Counted from the first letter of the stretch, positions 32,067 to 41,655 are shown. The stretch is 64,000 bases of DNA from Alicyclobacillus sp. ALC3 (GCF_028751195.1 NZ_CP066785.1:1-64000); one strand, 5' to 3'. Made by a program: numbers and translations. The notes: a model not told the origin generated them from the letters alone.

Positions 32067-32480
32067 AGCGATCACACTGATCTTGATTGTCCTCGACAAA
32101 GCTAGCCCTTCTCAAGTGAACGCCATGAACAAGGTGAGCACCGGGACTAACAGAGACACGATCGGTGGCGCCGCGAAGCACACGTACGGCGCAATACCGT
32201 GGCTCCACAACTGGTCGAGTTGCCGCGCATCGTGTTGGTGACGCCGCTCAACAAAGAGTTCTCGACCAATAGAAGGAGTAAGTCCGAGCAAGCGCGGGCC
32301 GAGTATTGTTCAGCCGTACCGCGATCTGCGCAAACTGTTTGTTAAGGAAACGCTGTTGCCAAAAGATGCGGCGCTCTTGCACGGGCTGAACGACATGGAC
32401 GACCTCCGTTCGAGTGTCTGGCGCGGTCAACCCCATACGGGTGCAGATCACACAAGAATGGTTTCTGTCCGGAGTTCCCC
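32067..32480 (+). pseudogene. Decayed remnant of a HycD/HyfC-like membrane subunit
   Basis: No intact gene is present. On the plus strand at about 32285-32360 the reading SKRGPSIVQPYRDLRKLF VKETLLP is seen, which matches the cytoplasmic loop of formate hydrogenlyase/complex I subunit HycD/NuoH (GPSxxQPYRDLxKL). Stops and frame changes surround it. This suggests that a hyc/hyf-like operon once accompanied the riboswitch-controlled large-subunit gene. Confidence 0.5.
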
Positions 32481-32610
32481 CGGATAAAAGCCATTAGTCT
32501 CTTACCGTTTGATGTCTAAATCCTTCACCACCAACTCCTACTCAACAAAACGCTCTATTTCAGCGGGATACGAAAAGCAACGTCTGAACTCCTGCCCGCT
32601 TCAGTTCTCG

Positions 32611-33852
32611 TTATTTTCCCGCTATCTTCGCCTCCAGATTTGGCACCCTCGCTGCGAGCCACACAAAACCCGCCAGCGCAAAGACGGCAGCCAGCGCAAA
32701 AGCGAGCACGTGCGAGCCGAGCGTCCACACACCGCCAGCGAGTGCAGCGGAGACTAGAGCGCCGATGCCGAGCATAGCAGCGTGGAGGCCAAGACCGCTC
32801 CCCTTCACAGGGTCGGTCAGGCTGAGCGAGACATACGTCTTCTGCGCGGCGTCCTGGGTGCCCGTAGAGAGGCCGGTCAGAGTGAACAGAATCGCATAGA
32901 ACCAGATTGCGGCAGGTGCGGCCGCGAAGCCCACAAGGGCAACGAACAGGATAGCGTAGCCGGCAAGCAAAACCGGCCGCGATCCGACGCGGTCAATTGC
33001 GGTTCCGGCAATCACGGCAGTCAAACTGTACACCACGTTGTGCCAAGCGTAGAGGGCGATCCCGATGATCGCCGCAGTCTTTGTTCCGTATGCCGGGGCA
33101 AGCGCAGTCGTCGCTGCGAGAATGAAGAAGGTTGGTGCCACATTGCCCATCGCGAACATCGTGTCGGCGGCGAGGAGGCTGCGGTAAGCCGAGGGCAAGG
33201 ACCGCAGCTGGAGCCTCGCATTACCTGTCGGTTGACTGCCATCGGCTGGCGTGCCGCGTGCAGTGTCCGCTGTTTTTCGTGATTGCTGACGCGGGTCGCG
33301 AACGAACACCGCGATCGCAAGGACAGACAGCAGGCTCGGGAGGGCGCTCAGCCAGAACAACTTCGAGTAGCCGAGGGCACCGAGCAGAAACACGGCCAAG
33401 AGTGGCCCAATCAGCGCGCCCACCGTGTCCATTGCCTCGCGAAAGCCGAGCGCGCGCCCGAGTGCTTCGGGCGGAACGGTTTCAACGATCAAGGAGTCGC
33501 GAAGTGGCCCGCGAAACCCACGGGCGATCCACGCGACGGTGCGGAGCAATACTAACCAAGGCCACACGGAGACGAGTGCATACAGGCATTTGAGCACCGT
33601 GCCCGCGTACCCGACGATGAGCCATGGGCGGCGGTTCGTGACCGCGCCAGCATCTCGGCCTCCTCGCAAACCGGCGAAGCTCTGCGCGAGCCCAGACACC
33701 CCCTCGATGAGACCGAGTGCGATGGCGGGAGCACCAAGAGCTACGAGGAAGCCCGGTGTAAGTGCGGTGACAAGTTCGTGTCCCATGTCACTAAACAAAG
33801 AGGCGAGCGAGAATCCCCACACAATCGGCGTCAACCAGGACCGTTTGCGCAT
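32611..33852 (-). CDS. MFS transporter under a fluoride riboswitch
   Basis: 413 residues, about 12 membrane helices, with MFS loop motifs (SFAGLRGGRDAG; DRVGSRPVLLAGY). FSDMGHELVTALTPGFLVALGAPAIALGLIEG at the N-terminus is typical of a bacterial MFS subgroup of unknown substrate. ATG 33852 has AGGAGG 8 nt upstream. Riboswitch 7 ends 43 bp upstream, so the transporter should be induced by fluoride; fluoride, a fluorinated metal complex or a metabolite are all possible substrates. Confidence 0.85.
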   Translation of the reverse strand: MRKRSWLTPIVWGFSLASLFSDMGHELVTALTPGFLVALGAPAIALGLIEGVSGLAQSFAGLRGGRDAGAVTNRRPWLIVGYAGTVLKCLYALVSVWPWLVLLRTVAWIARGFRGPLRDSLIVETVPPEALGRALGFREAMDTVGALIGPLLAVFLLGALGYSKLFWLSALPSLLSVLAIAVFVRDPRQQSRKTADTARGTPADGSQPTGNARLQLRSLPSAYRSLLAADTMFAMGNVAPTFFILAATTALAPAYGTKTAAIIGIALYAWHNVVYSLTAVIAGTAIDRVGSRPVLLAGYAILFVALVGFAAAPAAIWFYAILFTLTGLSTGTQDAAQKTYVSLSLTDPVKGSGLGLHAAMLGIGALVSAALAGGVWTLGSHVLAFALAAVFALAGFVWLAARVPNLEAKIAGK

Positions 33853-33894
33853 CACTATTTCCTCCTGCATTGTGGTAGTCGCCCTTCCTGGACA

Positions 33895-33980
33895 CAAAAA
33901 AGAACTGACGGCTACGAGGATTCGTAGAAGCCATCAGCCGACGTCGGCGGTTTTCGTCAAGGGGGCCTCATCCCTCTGCC
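33895..33980 (-). promoter_or_regulatory. Fluoride riboswitch 7 (MFS gene)
   Basis: Minus strand AGAGGGATGAGGCCCCC, AAAACCGCCGAC...GTCGGCTGATGGCTTCTACG closely follows the Thermotoga-type fluoride riboswitch pattern (GATGAGGCC ... CTGATGGCCTCT). A stem with TTCTTTTTT ends it, and TACAAT (33989-33984) precedes it. It differs in subtype from the other seven. Confidence 0.88.
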
Positions 33981-34079
33981 ATCATTGTACCTTTCCCTTC
34001 CCTGCCCCACAATGTATCGAACGATATGCTACACTGAATGAACAAGCTAAGGGTTTGGTAGCATTTGGAGGTGTCTGTT

Positions 34080-34751
34080 TTGTCTGAATCCGGGACACTG
34101 CTGCACATTTACCTGCACGAAAGCGACCGGACAAAGGCCTTTGGCAATCCCGTCTTCGAGGATATCGTCAAGTATCTGTTTGAGAACGGCGATCCCGGTG
34201 TGACGGTCCTTCGAGGCGAAGCTGGCCTCGACAAGAAAGGCCACGTTCTCGATGCTCATACAGAGTACATCTCCTATGAGCTGCCAATCGAGATGCAGAT
34301 CTACGGACCGACCGATCAAATCAGCCGCATCGTAGCCAGCGTAAATGAGCCAGTCCAAAAGGTCGGCGGTCAGATGGTGACGATTCCTGAAGTGTTGGAC
34401 ATGAAAGCAGAGGGAGGTAGAGAGAAAATGAAGGATGAGGATTCACTGCTGCGCGTATACATGAAGGAAGACGATCAATATCACCATGTCCCTTTGTATG
34501 AGGCATTGCTCAAAATGCTGCAACAGCAGGGCCTGTACTGGGTCACAGTCGCGCGAAACTTGGAAGGGTTCGGCAAGGAGCATGTCATTCACAAGGCGCA
34601 GTTGTTCCATCCCGCACATCACCTCTCTCTCTCGATGGAGGCCGTAATTCCAGCCTTAAAACTGAAAGACATTATGACCACCATCCAACCGTTGCTTGAG
34701 TCCGCATCCGGTCCTGCCATCCTGCTGCAGGGACGCCTGTTTCACAAGTGA
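34080..34751 (+). CDS. Tandem DUF190 protein
   Basis: 223 residues with two DUF190 repeats: LLHIYLHESDRTKAFGNPVFEDIVKYL...GVTVLRGEAGLDKKGHV and LLRVYMKEDDQYHHVPLYEALLKML...YWVTVARNLEGFG. The TTG at 34080 is chosen because GGAGG lies 8 nt upstream. Unlike most nearby genes it has no riboswitch I can see. It is divergent from the MFS gene and convergent with the MutS pair. Probably related to fluoride handling by association. Confidence 0.82.
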   Translation: MSESGTLLHIYLHESDRTKAFGNPVFEDIVKYLFENGDPGVTVLRGEAGLDKKGHVLDAHTEYISYELPIEMQIYGPTDQISRIVASVNEPVQKVGGQMVTIPEVLDMKAEGGREKMKDEDSLLRVYMKEDDQYHHVPLYEALLKMLQQQGLYWVTVARNLEGFGKEHVIHKAQLFHPAHHLSLSMEAVIPALKLKDIMTTIQPLLESASGPAILLQGRLFHK

Positions 34752-34775
34752 CAGGCATCGCCACATCGGCGGTAT

Positions 34776-36299
34776 TCACCCCTGCTTTCCTTCTAGGGCA
34801 GCGGTTGTTGCCTGTTCAAACACCTCCTCGTACAGATCCCGACCGAAACTCGTTGACAGCGGGCGCCCTGGTTCAATCCGAAACGTCCGCTTCCCTTCCT
34901 CTGTCCGCATCGCGCGAAGAAACAGCGTGTCCTCCCTCTGCTCACCGTACAGCTTGCCTGCAAAGGCATAGAGGTGCGTGACAAACACCACCTGTACGCT
35001 ATGTTCGACCAAGGCTTCGATAATCTGTCGCGCCACCTCTGAACCTTCGCGTTCGTTCGTTGCGGCAAACGACTCATTGCAGAGCAACAAGGCTTCAGGG
35101 CTGATCTGATCGACGATGTGACTCATGCGGCTGAGTTCTTCATCGAATTTCCCTTGGTTCATCTCTGCATCTTCTTCTTTCCGGAAGTGTGTGAACACTG
35201 CTTCAACAGTGTTCGCAGTCAGCGACCGAGCGGGTACAAACATCCCGCTTTGCATCATCAACTGCGTGATGCCAACGCTGCGGAGAAAGGTTGACTTTCC
35301 GCCCTGATTTGCGCCGGTCACCACCCACAGGTCCTTCCCGTCAGCACTCAGGTCATTGCCGACAACCTGCTGTTGTGTGTTCAAGCAGAGGCAGATATCG
35401 TAAATACCCTGCGCGTACCAATGGCGCTCACGTGCGTCAAGCGGCGTCGGGAAGCATGTGGGCGCACCAATCCTCACCAGACCGTCCGACACGTTTAGGC
35501 AGCCGACAAAGAACGCCACTTCCGCTTTGAGCTGGTGAAAGAACGAGAGGATGTGGTCCGCAGACTGTGCCAGCGCGTTCGCGGCCTGGTTCGTTCCACG
35601 GTCCTTCATTTCTGCAAGGACCCGATGACCTGCCTCGTCCCGAGCGGATAGGTGAAACGTGTAGCCGCGCCGTCTGCCCAGCACCAGACCCAGCCAGTTG
35701 GGCCCCCTGTTCTCGTCCTGCACAAGCGTGTAGTGAGTACCGCGGTTCCCAGGACCCAGTTGTACGCGTAACAACATTCCGTTGTCGATGTCAAAGCGTT
35801 TTAGATGGGCGCGCACCCGTTCTAAGTAGTCGTCGGATAATTCAACTTGAACCATATCAAACAGCGCAGTTAAACCAGCGGATTCAACTCTGTTGCGATT
35901 CTGATCTGCAATCGACCGAAGTTTGTGCAGCGCCTCCATCAGCAACTGTAGCAGGCGGACGGACTGATAGATAACTCCGGACGGATTCTTCGTGAAGATG
36001 CCGAGGTAGTTTTTGCGCCGCGCTTCCAGCGTCTCTGAGGCGAGTTCGTACATCTCCCGTGCCAGCTCCGGCGAACGCAGAAAAACCTTCAGAACGTCTT
36101 GGCGGTAGACAATCGTGCCTGGATCCGATATACCACAGAGAATCGCCGTACGGGCAGAGTTAAACAGGAACTCGTCGCGTTGTGCCATCGCGTCGAAGAG
36201 TGGTGTAAGTGCCAGGTCATCGATGAGTTCTTGCGCGTTTGGCGGCAGCGTCTGGTTGAGATCAAAGTCTCGGTCCGGATACATCAGGTGAACCTTCAT
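34776..36299 (-). CDS. MutS-like ATPase, second of a pair
   Basis: About 507 residues. The C-terminal MutS ATPase is complete: VTGANQGGKSTFLRSVGI near 330, RKEEDAEMNQGKFDEEL, LLLCNESFAATN (Walker B NES), VVFVTHLYAF. The N-terminal half has the clamp/lever helices but no mismatch-binding domain, as in MutS-related proteins of unknown role. ATG 36299 overlaps the stop of the first copy (ATGA), so the two are cotranslated and likely form a heterodimer. Confidence 0.85.
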   Translation of the reverse strand: MKVHLMYPDRDFDLNQTLPPNAQELIDDLALTPLFDAMAQRDEFLFNSARTAILCGISDPGTIVYRQDVLKVFLRSPELAREMYELASETLEARRKNYLGIFTKNPSGVIYQSVRLLQLLMEALHKLRSIADQNRNRVESAGLTALFDMVQVELSDDYLERVRAHLKRFDIDNGMLLRVQLGPGNRGTHYTLVQDENRGPNWLGLVLGRRRGYTFHLSARDEAGHRVLAEMKDRGTNQAANALAQSADHILSFFHQLKAEVAFFVGCLNVSDGLVRIGAPTCFPTPLDARERHWYAQGIYDICLCLNTQQQVVGNDLSADGKDLWVVTGANQGGKSTFLRSVGITQLMMQSGMFVPARSLTANTVEAVFTHFRKEEDAEMNQGKFDEELSRMSHIVDQISPEALLLCNESFAATNEREGSEVARQIIEALVEHSVQVVFVTHLYAFAGKLYGEQREDTLFLRAMRTEEGKRTFRIEPGRPLSTSFGRDLYEEVFEQATTAALEGKQG

Positions 36300-37822
36300 G
36301 ATGACAACCGCTCCTTCAACTGAGTATAGGTCAGGCGGTGTTTCTGCGCGATCGACAGGGCATAGGAGAGACCGTCCGCAGGATGGCGTATAACCTTGAA
36401 CGTACGCACTGCAGGATTGTCCTCGCACACAGTGCTCGTCATGCTGACCGTCTGCTCGCCAAGGGAAGCCAGTTCGTCGATAAAGGTGACCAATACGCAC
36501 GGGGCGTCAAGCCGCATCACGGCGTCCATCGCCCTTTTGCCCAGGTAGATCCCGTCCTCGAGCGACGTGGAACTGAAGATTTCATTGATGATTAGGATTG
36601 AGCGAGGTGTCGCCTGGTCAAGGATGTCCCGAAGCCGAAGCAAATCGTCTTTCAGCTTGCCATTTCGGTCTGCGGCGTGCTCCTCCCGCTCGAAGTGCGT
36701 GTGGATTTGATCGAACAGGTAGAGCTGTGCCTCTTTGGCTGGCACCGGACAGCCTAGGCTGGCGAGGTAGTGCAGTTGTCCAAACATGCGCGCGAAGGTG
36801 GTCTTCCCACCTTGGTTGGGACCCGACACAACGAGGATGCGTTCCCTGCCTCGCAGCCAGAAATCATTTGGAACCACAGGCTCCCCATCGGTTGCCAACT
36901 TCTGCGCTAGCGGCAAGTCAACGGCTTCCTTTACGCTTACCTCTTTGCTGTTGTCCGACACAACTGGGTAACAGAAGGCCAGTCGACGATTGCGGAGCCT
37001 CGAGATATAGTTGATGTACACCATATAAAACTGGATCTCGCGGTCAAATGTGACCACTCCTTCGTCCAAAAAATCCTGGTGTTCTACATTCAATTGCTCC
37101 AGTTTGGCAAACTCATTTGGAAACAGCTTGGTGAGTCCATCGACGACAAGCGCATCCACGTGACTCATTTGCATCCAGTCGGAAAACTTAACTCTGTAGT
37201 CCTTAACCTCACCCTGCCTAAACTTGGCGAAGGTCTCCTCAATCTCAACACTGTAGTCAGGTTCCGACCCAGAAGGCTGCACGGTCACGGAATCTCCTTT
37301 GATAAAAACGCAGTATCGAATGGCCCGCAGACCCCGATTCGTGTTTTCTACATCGTCCGCCAGCTTTCGAAACGAACCTGAAGACACGTACACTCGCAGG
37401 TTCTCGCGATACGTCTGCAGGCCCTGTGACTTCAGTTCCACTGTGTCCAGACCCTTTGCTAGCAACAGGGCAGCGCGACAGTAAATTTGCACCATTTCCA
37501 GGAACCACGCCTTCTCCTGCGCCGGGTAGTACAGGCGTTGCATTTCCTTCTGATACCTGCGTACCCGCTGCATCTCCTCCGCGAAGTCCGCAATCACAGC
37601 ATGAACCGGTGGGCGTTCGACGTCCCGCATCACCTGCTGTCGGAAATGAATGACATCCGTCGTTGTTGCTGGCGTGTAAAAGAACGGCTTGAGATTGTAG
37701 TCCTCGCGTCCGCGTGTTAAATCGTCTACGACCTGATCGAGATTCAGGTCGGTGAAGAATTCAGGCATCGTCGTCTGCGCCGACCAACCGCTAGAAGGTG
37801 TCAGGACACTCGTGAACGTCAT
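36296..37822 (-). CDS. MutS-like ATPase, first of a pair, under a fluoride riboswitch
   Basis: 508 residues with P-loop VVSGPNQGGKTTFARMFG near residue 334, HFEREEHAADRNGKLKDDL, ILIINEIFSSTS (Walker B), and VLVTFIDELASLG. As in its partner, the mismatch-recognition domain is missing, so it cannot act as classic MutS. GGAGG lies 9 nt before ATG 37822. Riboswitch 6 is upstream. An association of mutS-like genes with the crcB RNA motif has been noted before, as I recall; the biochemical role is unknown. Confidence 0.87.
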   Translation of the reverse strand: MTFTSVLTPSSGWSAQTTMPEFFTDLNLDQVVDDLTRGREDYNLKPFFYTPATTTDVIHFRQQVMRDVERPPVHAVIADFAEEMQRVRRYQKEMQRLYYPAQEKAWFLEMVQIYCRAALLLAKGLDTVELKSQGLQTYRENLRVYVSSGSFRKLADDVENTNRGLRAIRYCVFIKGDSVTVQPSGSEPDYSVEIEETFAKFRQGEVKDYRVKFSDWMQMSHVDALVVDGLTKLFPNEFAKLEQLNVEHQDFLDEGVVTFDREIQFYMVYINYISRLRNRRLAFCYPVVSDNSKEVSVKEAVDLPLAQKLATDGEPVVPNDFWLRGRERILVVSGPNQGGKTTFARMFGQLHYLASLGCPVPAKEAQLYLFDQIHTHFEREEHAADRNGKLKDDLLRLRDILDQATPRSILIINEIFSSTSLEDGIYLGKRAMDAVMRLDAPCVLVTFIDELASLGEQTVSMTSTVCEDNPAVRTFKVIRHPADGLSYALSIAQKHRLTYTQLKERLSS

Positions 37823-37904
37823 ATCGCATTCCCTCCATTCTCACACTCGACACAGTCACAACAAGTGTGGGAACCACAAATACCGCCGCTGCTGGGGGAG
37901 TTAC

Positions 37905-37992
37905 AGATAAATAAGGCTCCTGCAGTCGGCTGTCGCCAAATCTGCAGGAGCCATTATCCCAGCGGGATGTTGACGGTGAGCTCCATCACCAG
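37905..37992 (-). promoter_or_regulatory. Fluoride riboswitch 6 (MutS-like pair)
   Basis: Minus strand CTGGTGATGGAGCTCACC, GTCAACATCCCG...GGGATAATGGCTCCT, then CTCCTGCAG...CTGCAGGAG and TTATTTATC. TATACT (38013-38008) is the probable -10 box. Confidence 0.94.
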
Positions 37993-38282
37993 ATGTTCTT
38001 TGATCCAAGTATAGCTCATGGGAGAACGGAATGGGAATATGGAAACGCTTCGCGTTGAGCCTCACCCCTTGCCTGTATCCGGATAGGCGCATGGATCCGC
38101 CTTCTATGTAGTTAACTTGTCCCACATCTCACTCTGCGACCAGATTGTTTAGCAGCATGCGAGGGCGTAGTATTTGAACACGAATCGGCAGGCGGTCGGT
38201 CGGAGCATGCATTCTCCGTAATAGAAGAGTACCCCCACGTACACGTCGCTGACCATATCCTCTGTTCCCCCCAACCCCACAG

Positions 38283-38855
38283 TTATCCCATCACCTGGTG
38301 AACTCCGACCAAAATGAGTAGCAGGCCGGCAGCAAAGGAGGAGTATTTCCCAAGAAGACGTGCAATGACTCCGATGCCCACCACGTTTCCGAGCCAAATC
38401 ATGATGTAGCCCCAGAGAGTAATGCTGATTACAGTTGACCAAAGGGCCGCCACGTGGGAGACAGTCGCTCCAAACCCACTGGCAACGTTGGTGAAGGACA
38501 AGGCGAGGCCAAGAATGATGCCCTCTTTCCAACCTGGTTTCTTGATTTCCATTTGTCGCTGTTCCTTCGAAACAAGGGGGTGGATGTAACCTGCGTACCA
38601 AAAGAACAGTCCGATGCAGACGAGGACAATGCACGCAGCCCATTGTGCTTCGGCGACAGTGAGATAGTGTGAGATGACTTCACCCGCATACGCCCCAAGG
38701 ACGGCTGTGCAAAAACCGACCGCGTTGACGACAGTGTTGACCCAGTGAGGGAATTTGATCTTGTCGCTGCCGTACGAAATGCCTGTTCCACAGTTGTCGA
38801 AGTTCGACCCGATTCCAATGAGATTCACCGTAACAAACGCACTTAACCAGCTCAT
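38283..38855 (-). CDS. MntP/YtaF-like membrane protein
   Basis: 190 residues, about six membrane helices with acidic/asparagine residues inside: GIGSNFDNCGTGISYG, GAYAGEVISHYLT, SFTNVASGFGAT, IWLGNVVGIG, GKYSSFAAGLLLILVG. This symmetric repeat pattern is the MntP (manganese export) superfamily, YtaF branch of sporeformers. GGAGG lies 8 nt before ATG 38855. I found no manganese riboswitch upstream. Manganese export or fluoride-metal stress relief is an inference. Confidence 0.8.
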   Translation of the reverse strand: MSWLSAFVTVNLIGIGSNFDNCGTGISYGSDKIKFPHWVNTVVNAVGFCTAVLGAYAGEVISHYLTVAEAQWAACIVLVCIGLFFWYAGYIHPLVSKEQRQMEIKKPGWKEGIILGLALSFTNVASGFGATVSHVAALWSTVISITLWGYIMIWLGNVVGIGVIARLLGKYSSFAAGLLLILVGVHQVMG

Positions 38856-38888
38856 CCCCTTCGCCTCCGCCGAGAGTTTTTGACACAC

Positions 38889-39255
38889 AGCAGAGGGGTA
38901 GGTACCACGGTTAAGCGGGAATGTTCAATCATATCTGGCCGGATACACACCACCAGACAGCTTCCCTACGCCTCCGCCTTTCGGTCCCTGTAAGGTTATG
39001 GGACTAGGCTGCCTGATGCGTGGACGAAGTGACCAAGCCAAAAGCCTGTTTCGTGGTTGTCCGCACGGGCCAGTGCGTGTGCCCTGTTCAAATGGCACTT
39101 CAATCCCTTTTCTGTACAGTGGGACCTGCTTCCACGGCGGCTGTCATACTTGTCCGGCATTCGCATACATTGACTGAATACAGAGGACGTTATTTTGCTC
39201 ATCCCGTACATCGCTTGAATGTGGGGCCATACCGGAGGCCTTTAAGGAGGCCAAC
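38889..39255. other. Divergent intergenic region between MntP-like and TerC-like genes
   Basis: About 370 bp without a gene. It should hold both promoters. A GGCC-rich hairpin sits right before the TerC-like ribosome site (39223-39250). I looked for a yybP-ykoY (manganese) riboswitch and did not see its core. Confidence 0.5.
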
Positions 39256-39903
39256 ATGCAACAATTAGCAACTGTCTTTGTGCTCAATCTATTGACAAGC
39301 ATTGATAACGCCATCGTTATTGGTGGCATTGCTCAGAAAACCCGCCACAACTTAATGATTGTTGGACTTGTTTCAGCGATAATCCTGGCGGCCTGCCGTA
39401 CTGCGCTGATCATCGGAGTCTTGTCATTTGTAAACATCCCAGGATTTCGTATCGGACTGGGACTGGTGGTCCTTTTTGTGGCTCTTCGCTTGTCTCAGAT
39501 TTCACCATCCCCACAACGCAAAGAGCTTTCATTTTCGAGGCTTGTTTTCGTGATTGTTGTAACAGACTTGGCACTCAGTGTGGATAATGTTGTAAGCTTA
39601 TCGGTTGTCACAAAGAATCCGTGGACCGTGGGGACTGGTATACTGCTTAGCTTAATCCCACTCTTAATGCTCATCCCGGTGTTCGTGAATATCATGGAGA
39701 GAATCATGTGGATACAAATTCTTGCTGCCGGTTTCGTGGCAGAGCTAGGGGCGGATGCGATTACAGATGACAAGCTTGTAGTATCCAGGATGCCGACCGG
39801 ATGGAGGGAGGTAGTAATTCGTGCATCGGTGGCACTCATTGTGATTCTCTACGGGATCTGGCGAATCTACCACAATCGAAAATGGCCACCTACGCAGCAG
39901 TAA
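39256..39903 (+). CDS. TerC/YjbE-family membrane protein
   Basis: 215 residues, seven or so membrane helices. FVLNLLTSIDNAIVIGGIA and DLALSVDNVVSLSVVTK are the paired SxDNA motifs of TerC proteins, whose acidic residues bind metal ions; YjbE-type members export manganese. AAGGAGG sits 5 nt before ATG 39256. The C-terminus has AELGADAITDDKL and a last helix. Together with the MntP-like gene it suggests metal export. Confidence 0.88.
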   Translation: MQQLATVFVLNLLTSIDNAIVIGGIAQKTRHNLMIVGLVSAIILAACRTALIIGVLSFVNIPGFRIGLGLVVLFVALRLSQISPSPQRKELSFSRLVFVIVVTDLALSVDNVVSLSVVTKNPWTVGTGILLSLIPLLMLIPVFVNIMERIMWIQILAAGFVAELGADAITDDKLVVSRMPTGWREVVIRASVALIVILYGIWRIYHNRKWPPTQQ

Positions 39904-39929
39904 TGAATGGTTCGCATCACCGCCCAAAA

Positions 39930-40113
39930 ATCACCTTGACCACACAGGGCGAAAGTTCAAGCTTCCAGAATGATGTACCCGCCTAGCGCTGATCAACACA
40001 AAGGGAATCACTGTGTGCCCATACTTCTGAATGAATCGGTCAATCCACGGGTTGAACACGACTTTGTAGGCAATCCAGCACCATACCCCGGTTAGAATCA
40101 GGAAGATAGCCAC
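39930..40113 (-). pseudogene. Remnant of a transporter C-terminus next to the IS element
   Basis: Minus-strand reading NPWIDRFIQKYGHTVIPFVLIS, then after one frame change GGYIILEA and stop, resembles the end of CadD-like cadmium-resistance transporters. The 5' part is missing; the broken IS lies at its upstream side. Assignment is tentative. Confidence 0.35.
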
Positions 40114-40239
40114 GATGGCTAAACCGGTGCCCCTGCACGCAGAAAGAAAATGGGGTTAATCCATTGAATCTATTGGCCGGATGGGCCGTACAATACCACT
40201 CTTGAACAAATAAAAACACCATTCTGCGTGTTAGAATTG

Positions 40240-41655
40240 GAGGTGTCTAAGTCCTAAATAACCGCAGAAAAGGTGTTTTGTACATGATAACGCAGAATGA
40301 CGCCGTAAATCAATTGCCACCCGAGATTCGCCCTGCATTTGAGGAGTTGAAGGTGCTCAAGCACCTACGCAAGGCCGGCATTACGAAAAGGTTTGGGTTT
40401 ACGTGTTCATACCTTTTCCAGCTCGTGTTTGTTCTCATTTTCCATTACAGAAATTGGTTTGAACTCCTTGAAAGCGAGAATTCAGAATCGCTTCCTGGCA
40501 AGGACGCTGTGTATCGGTTTCTCAATCATTCTGGATTTGCTTGTCGCCGGTTCCTCTCGAACCTCAGCGTGTATGCCGTGAACAAAACAAATTCCCTGAC
40601 GTCTAGCAAGCGTGTCAGTGCATTCATCGTCGATGACTCCATGTATGAACGGAACCGGAGCAAATCAGTGGAACTCTTGGCACGCTTCAAAGATCACGCC
40701 CGAAACTGCTACTACAAAGGCTATCGCATGTTGACGTTCGGCTGATCGGACGGGCACACATTCGTCCCTGTTGATTTTTCTCTTCTCAGTTCCGTCAAGT
40801 CGCAGATTCGGGGTCTGACCCAGTCGGTTGATAAGCGCACGCACGGATACAAGCGGAGGGTGGAAGCCCTTCGTCCGGCCCCTGAGGTCATCCCAGCCAT
40901 GCTGGATCGAGCTTTGGCTGCTGGAATGAACGCGTCATACGTCCTCATGGATAGTTGGTTTACATATGCTCCATTGATACAGGCCATTTTGGACAGAGGG
41001 TTGGACGTCATAGGCATGGTCAAGGCGGACAACAAACGATACCTGTTTAACGAACGGCGCTTATCCTTGCAAGAACTGTACTATGCCGCTACGCCTGTTC
41101 AATGCCCGAAGAAAAAGGGCATTTTGCGGTGCATACACACTCAAGCCCAGGCATTCCGATTAAGATGGTGTTCGTTGGTCACCGTACGAATAAGAAAGAA
41201 TGGCTGGCTATTCTATCCACGGACACGACTCTGACAGTCGAGGAGATTATAGAGATTTACGGCATCCGGTGGGACATCGAGGTTTTCTTTAAATGCACCA
41301 AGTCGTTGCTGCGCCTACAGAAAGTGTTTCAGGGACGTTCATATGACATGCTCATTAGCCATACCACCATTGTCTTTTCACGGTACATTCTGCTGGCTTG
41401 GCAGCATCGCCAAAGCACAGACGACCGCACATTAGGGAACCGATTCCTAATGCTGTGCGACGAAGTGAGTGAATTAGACTGGGCCGTGGCATCGAGCCAA
41501 CTGGTTGAGCTTGTAAGTGACGTTTGCAAGAAGGCGAACAATCGACTCTCAAAACTGATCAGCCGTCAACTACAGCAGTGGGTCGACGGTCTACCCAGTC
41601 ATATCAAGGCGTATCTCCCTATTTTGGCCTGCGAAAGTTGAGTTGTTTATTCATC
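40240..41655 (+). mobile_element. Degenerate IS4-family insertion sequence (ends approximate)
   Basis: The element covers a broken DDE transposase. AAAACACCATTCTGCG (about 40208-40223) and CGCAGAAAAGGTGTTTT (about 40263-40279) form an imperfect inverted repeat next to the start. I could not match a right terminal repeat or target duplication, so the borders are estimates. Confidence 0.6.
40278..41641 (+). pseudogene. IS4-family transposase with stop codon and frameshift
   Basis: The reading starts MITQNDAVNQLPPEIRPAFEEL and shows the DDE signatures FIVDDSMYERNRS, LMDSWFTY, and the YREK-like IYGIRWDIEVFFKCTKSLL. It is broken twice: TGA at 40743-40745 where homologues have tryptophan (GW-SDGHTF), and a frameshift in the A-rich run near 41110. 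It cannot make an active enzyme. Confidence 0.85.

Noticed and set aside
38889-39255. Possible yybP-ykoY manganese riboswitch
   Set aside because: Expected because MntP-like and TerC-like genes flank the gap, but the conserved core was not found on either strand.
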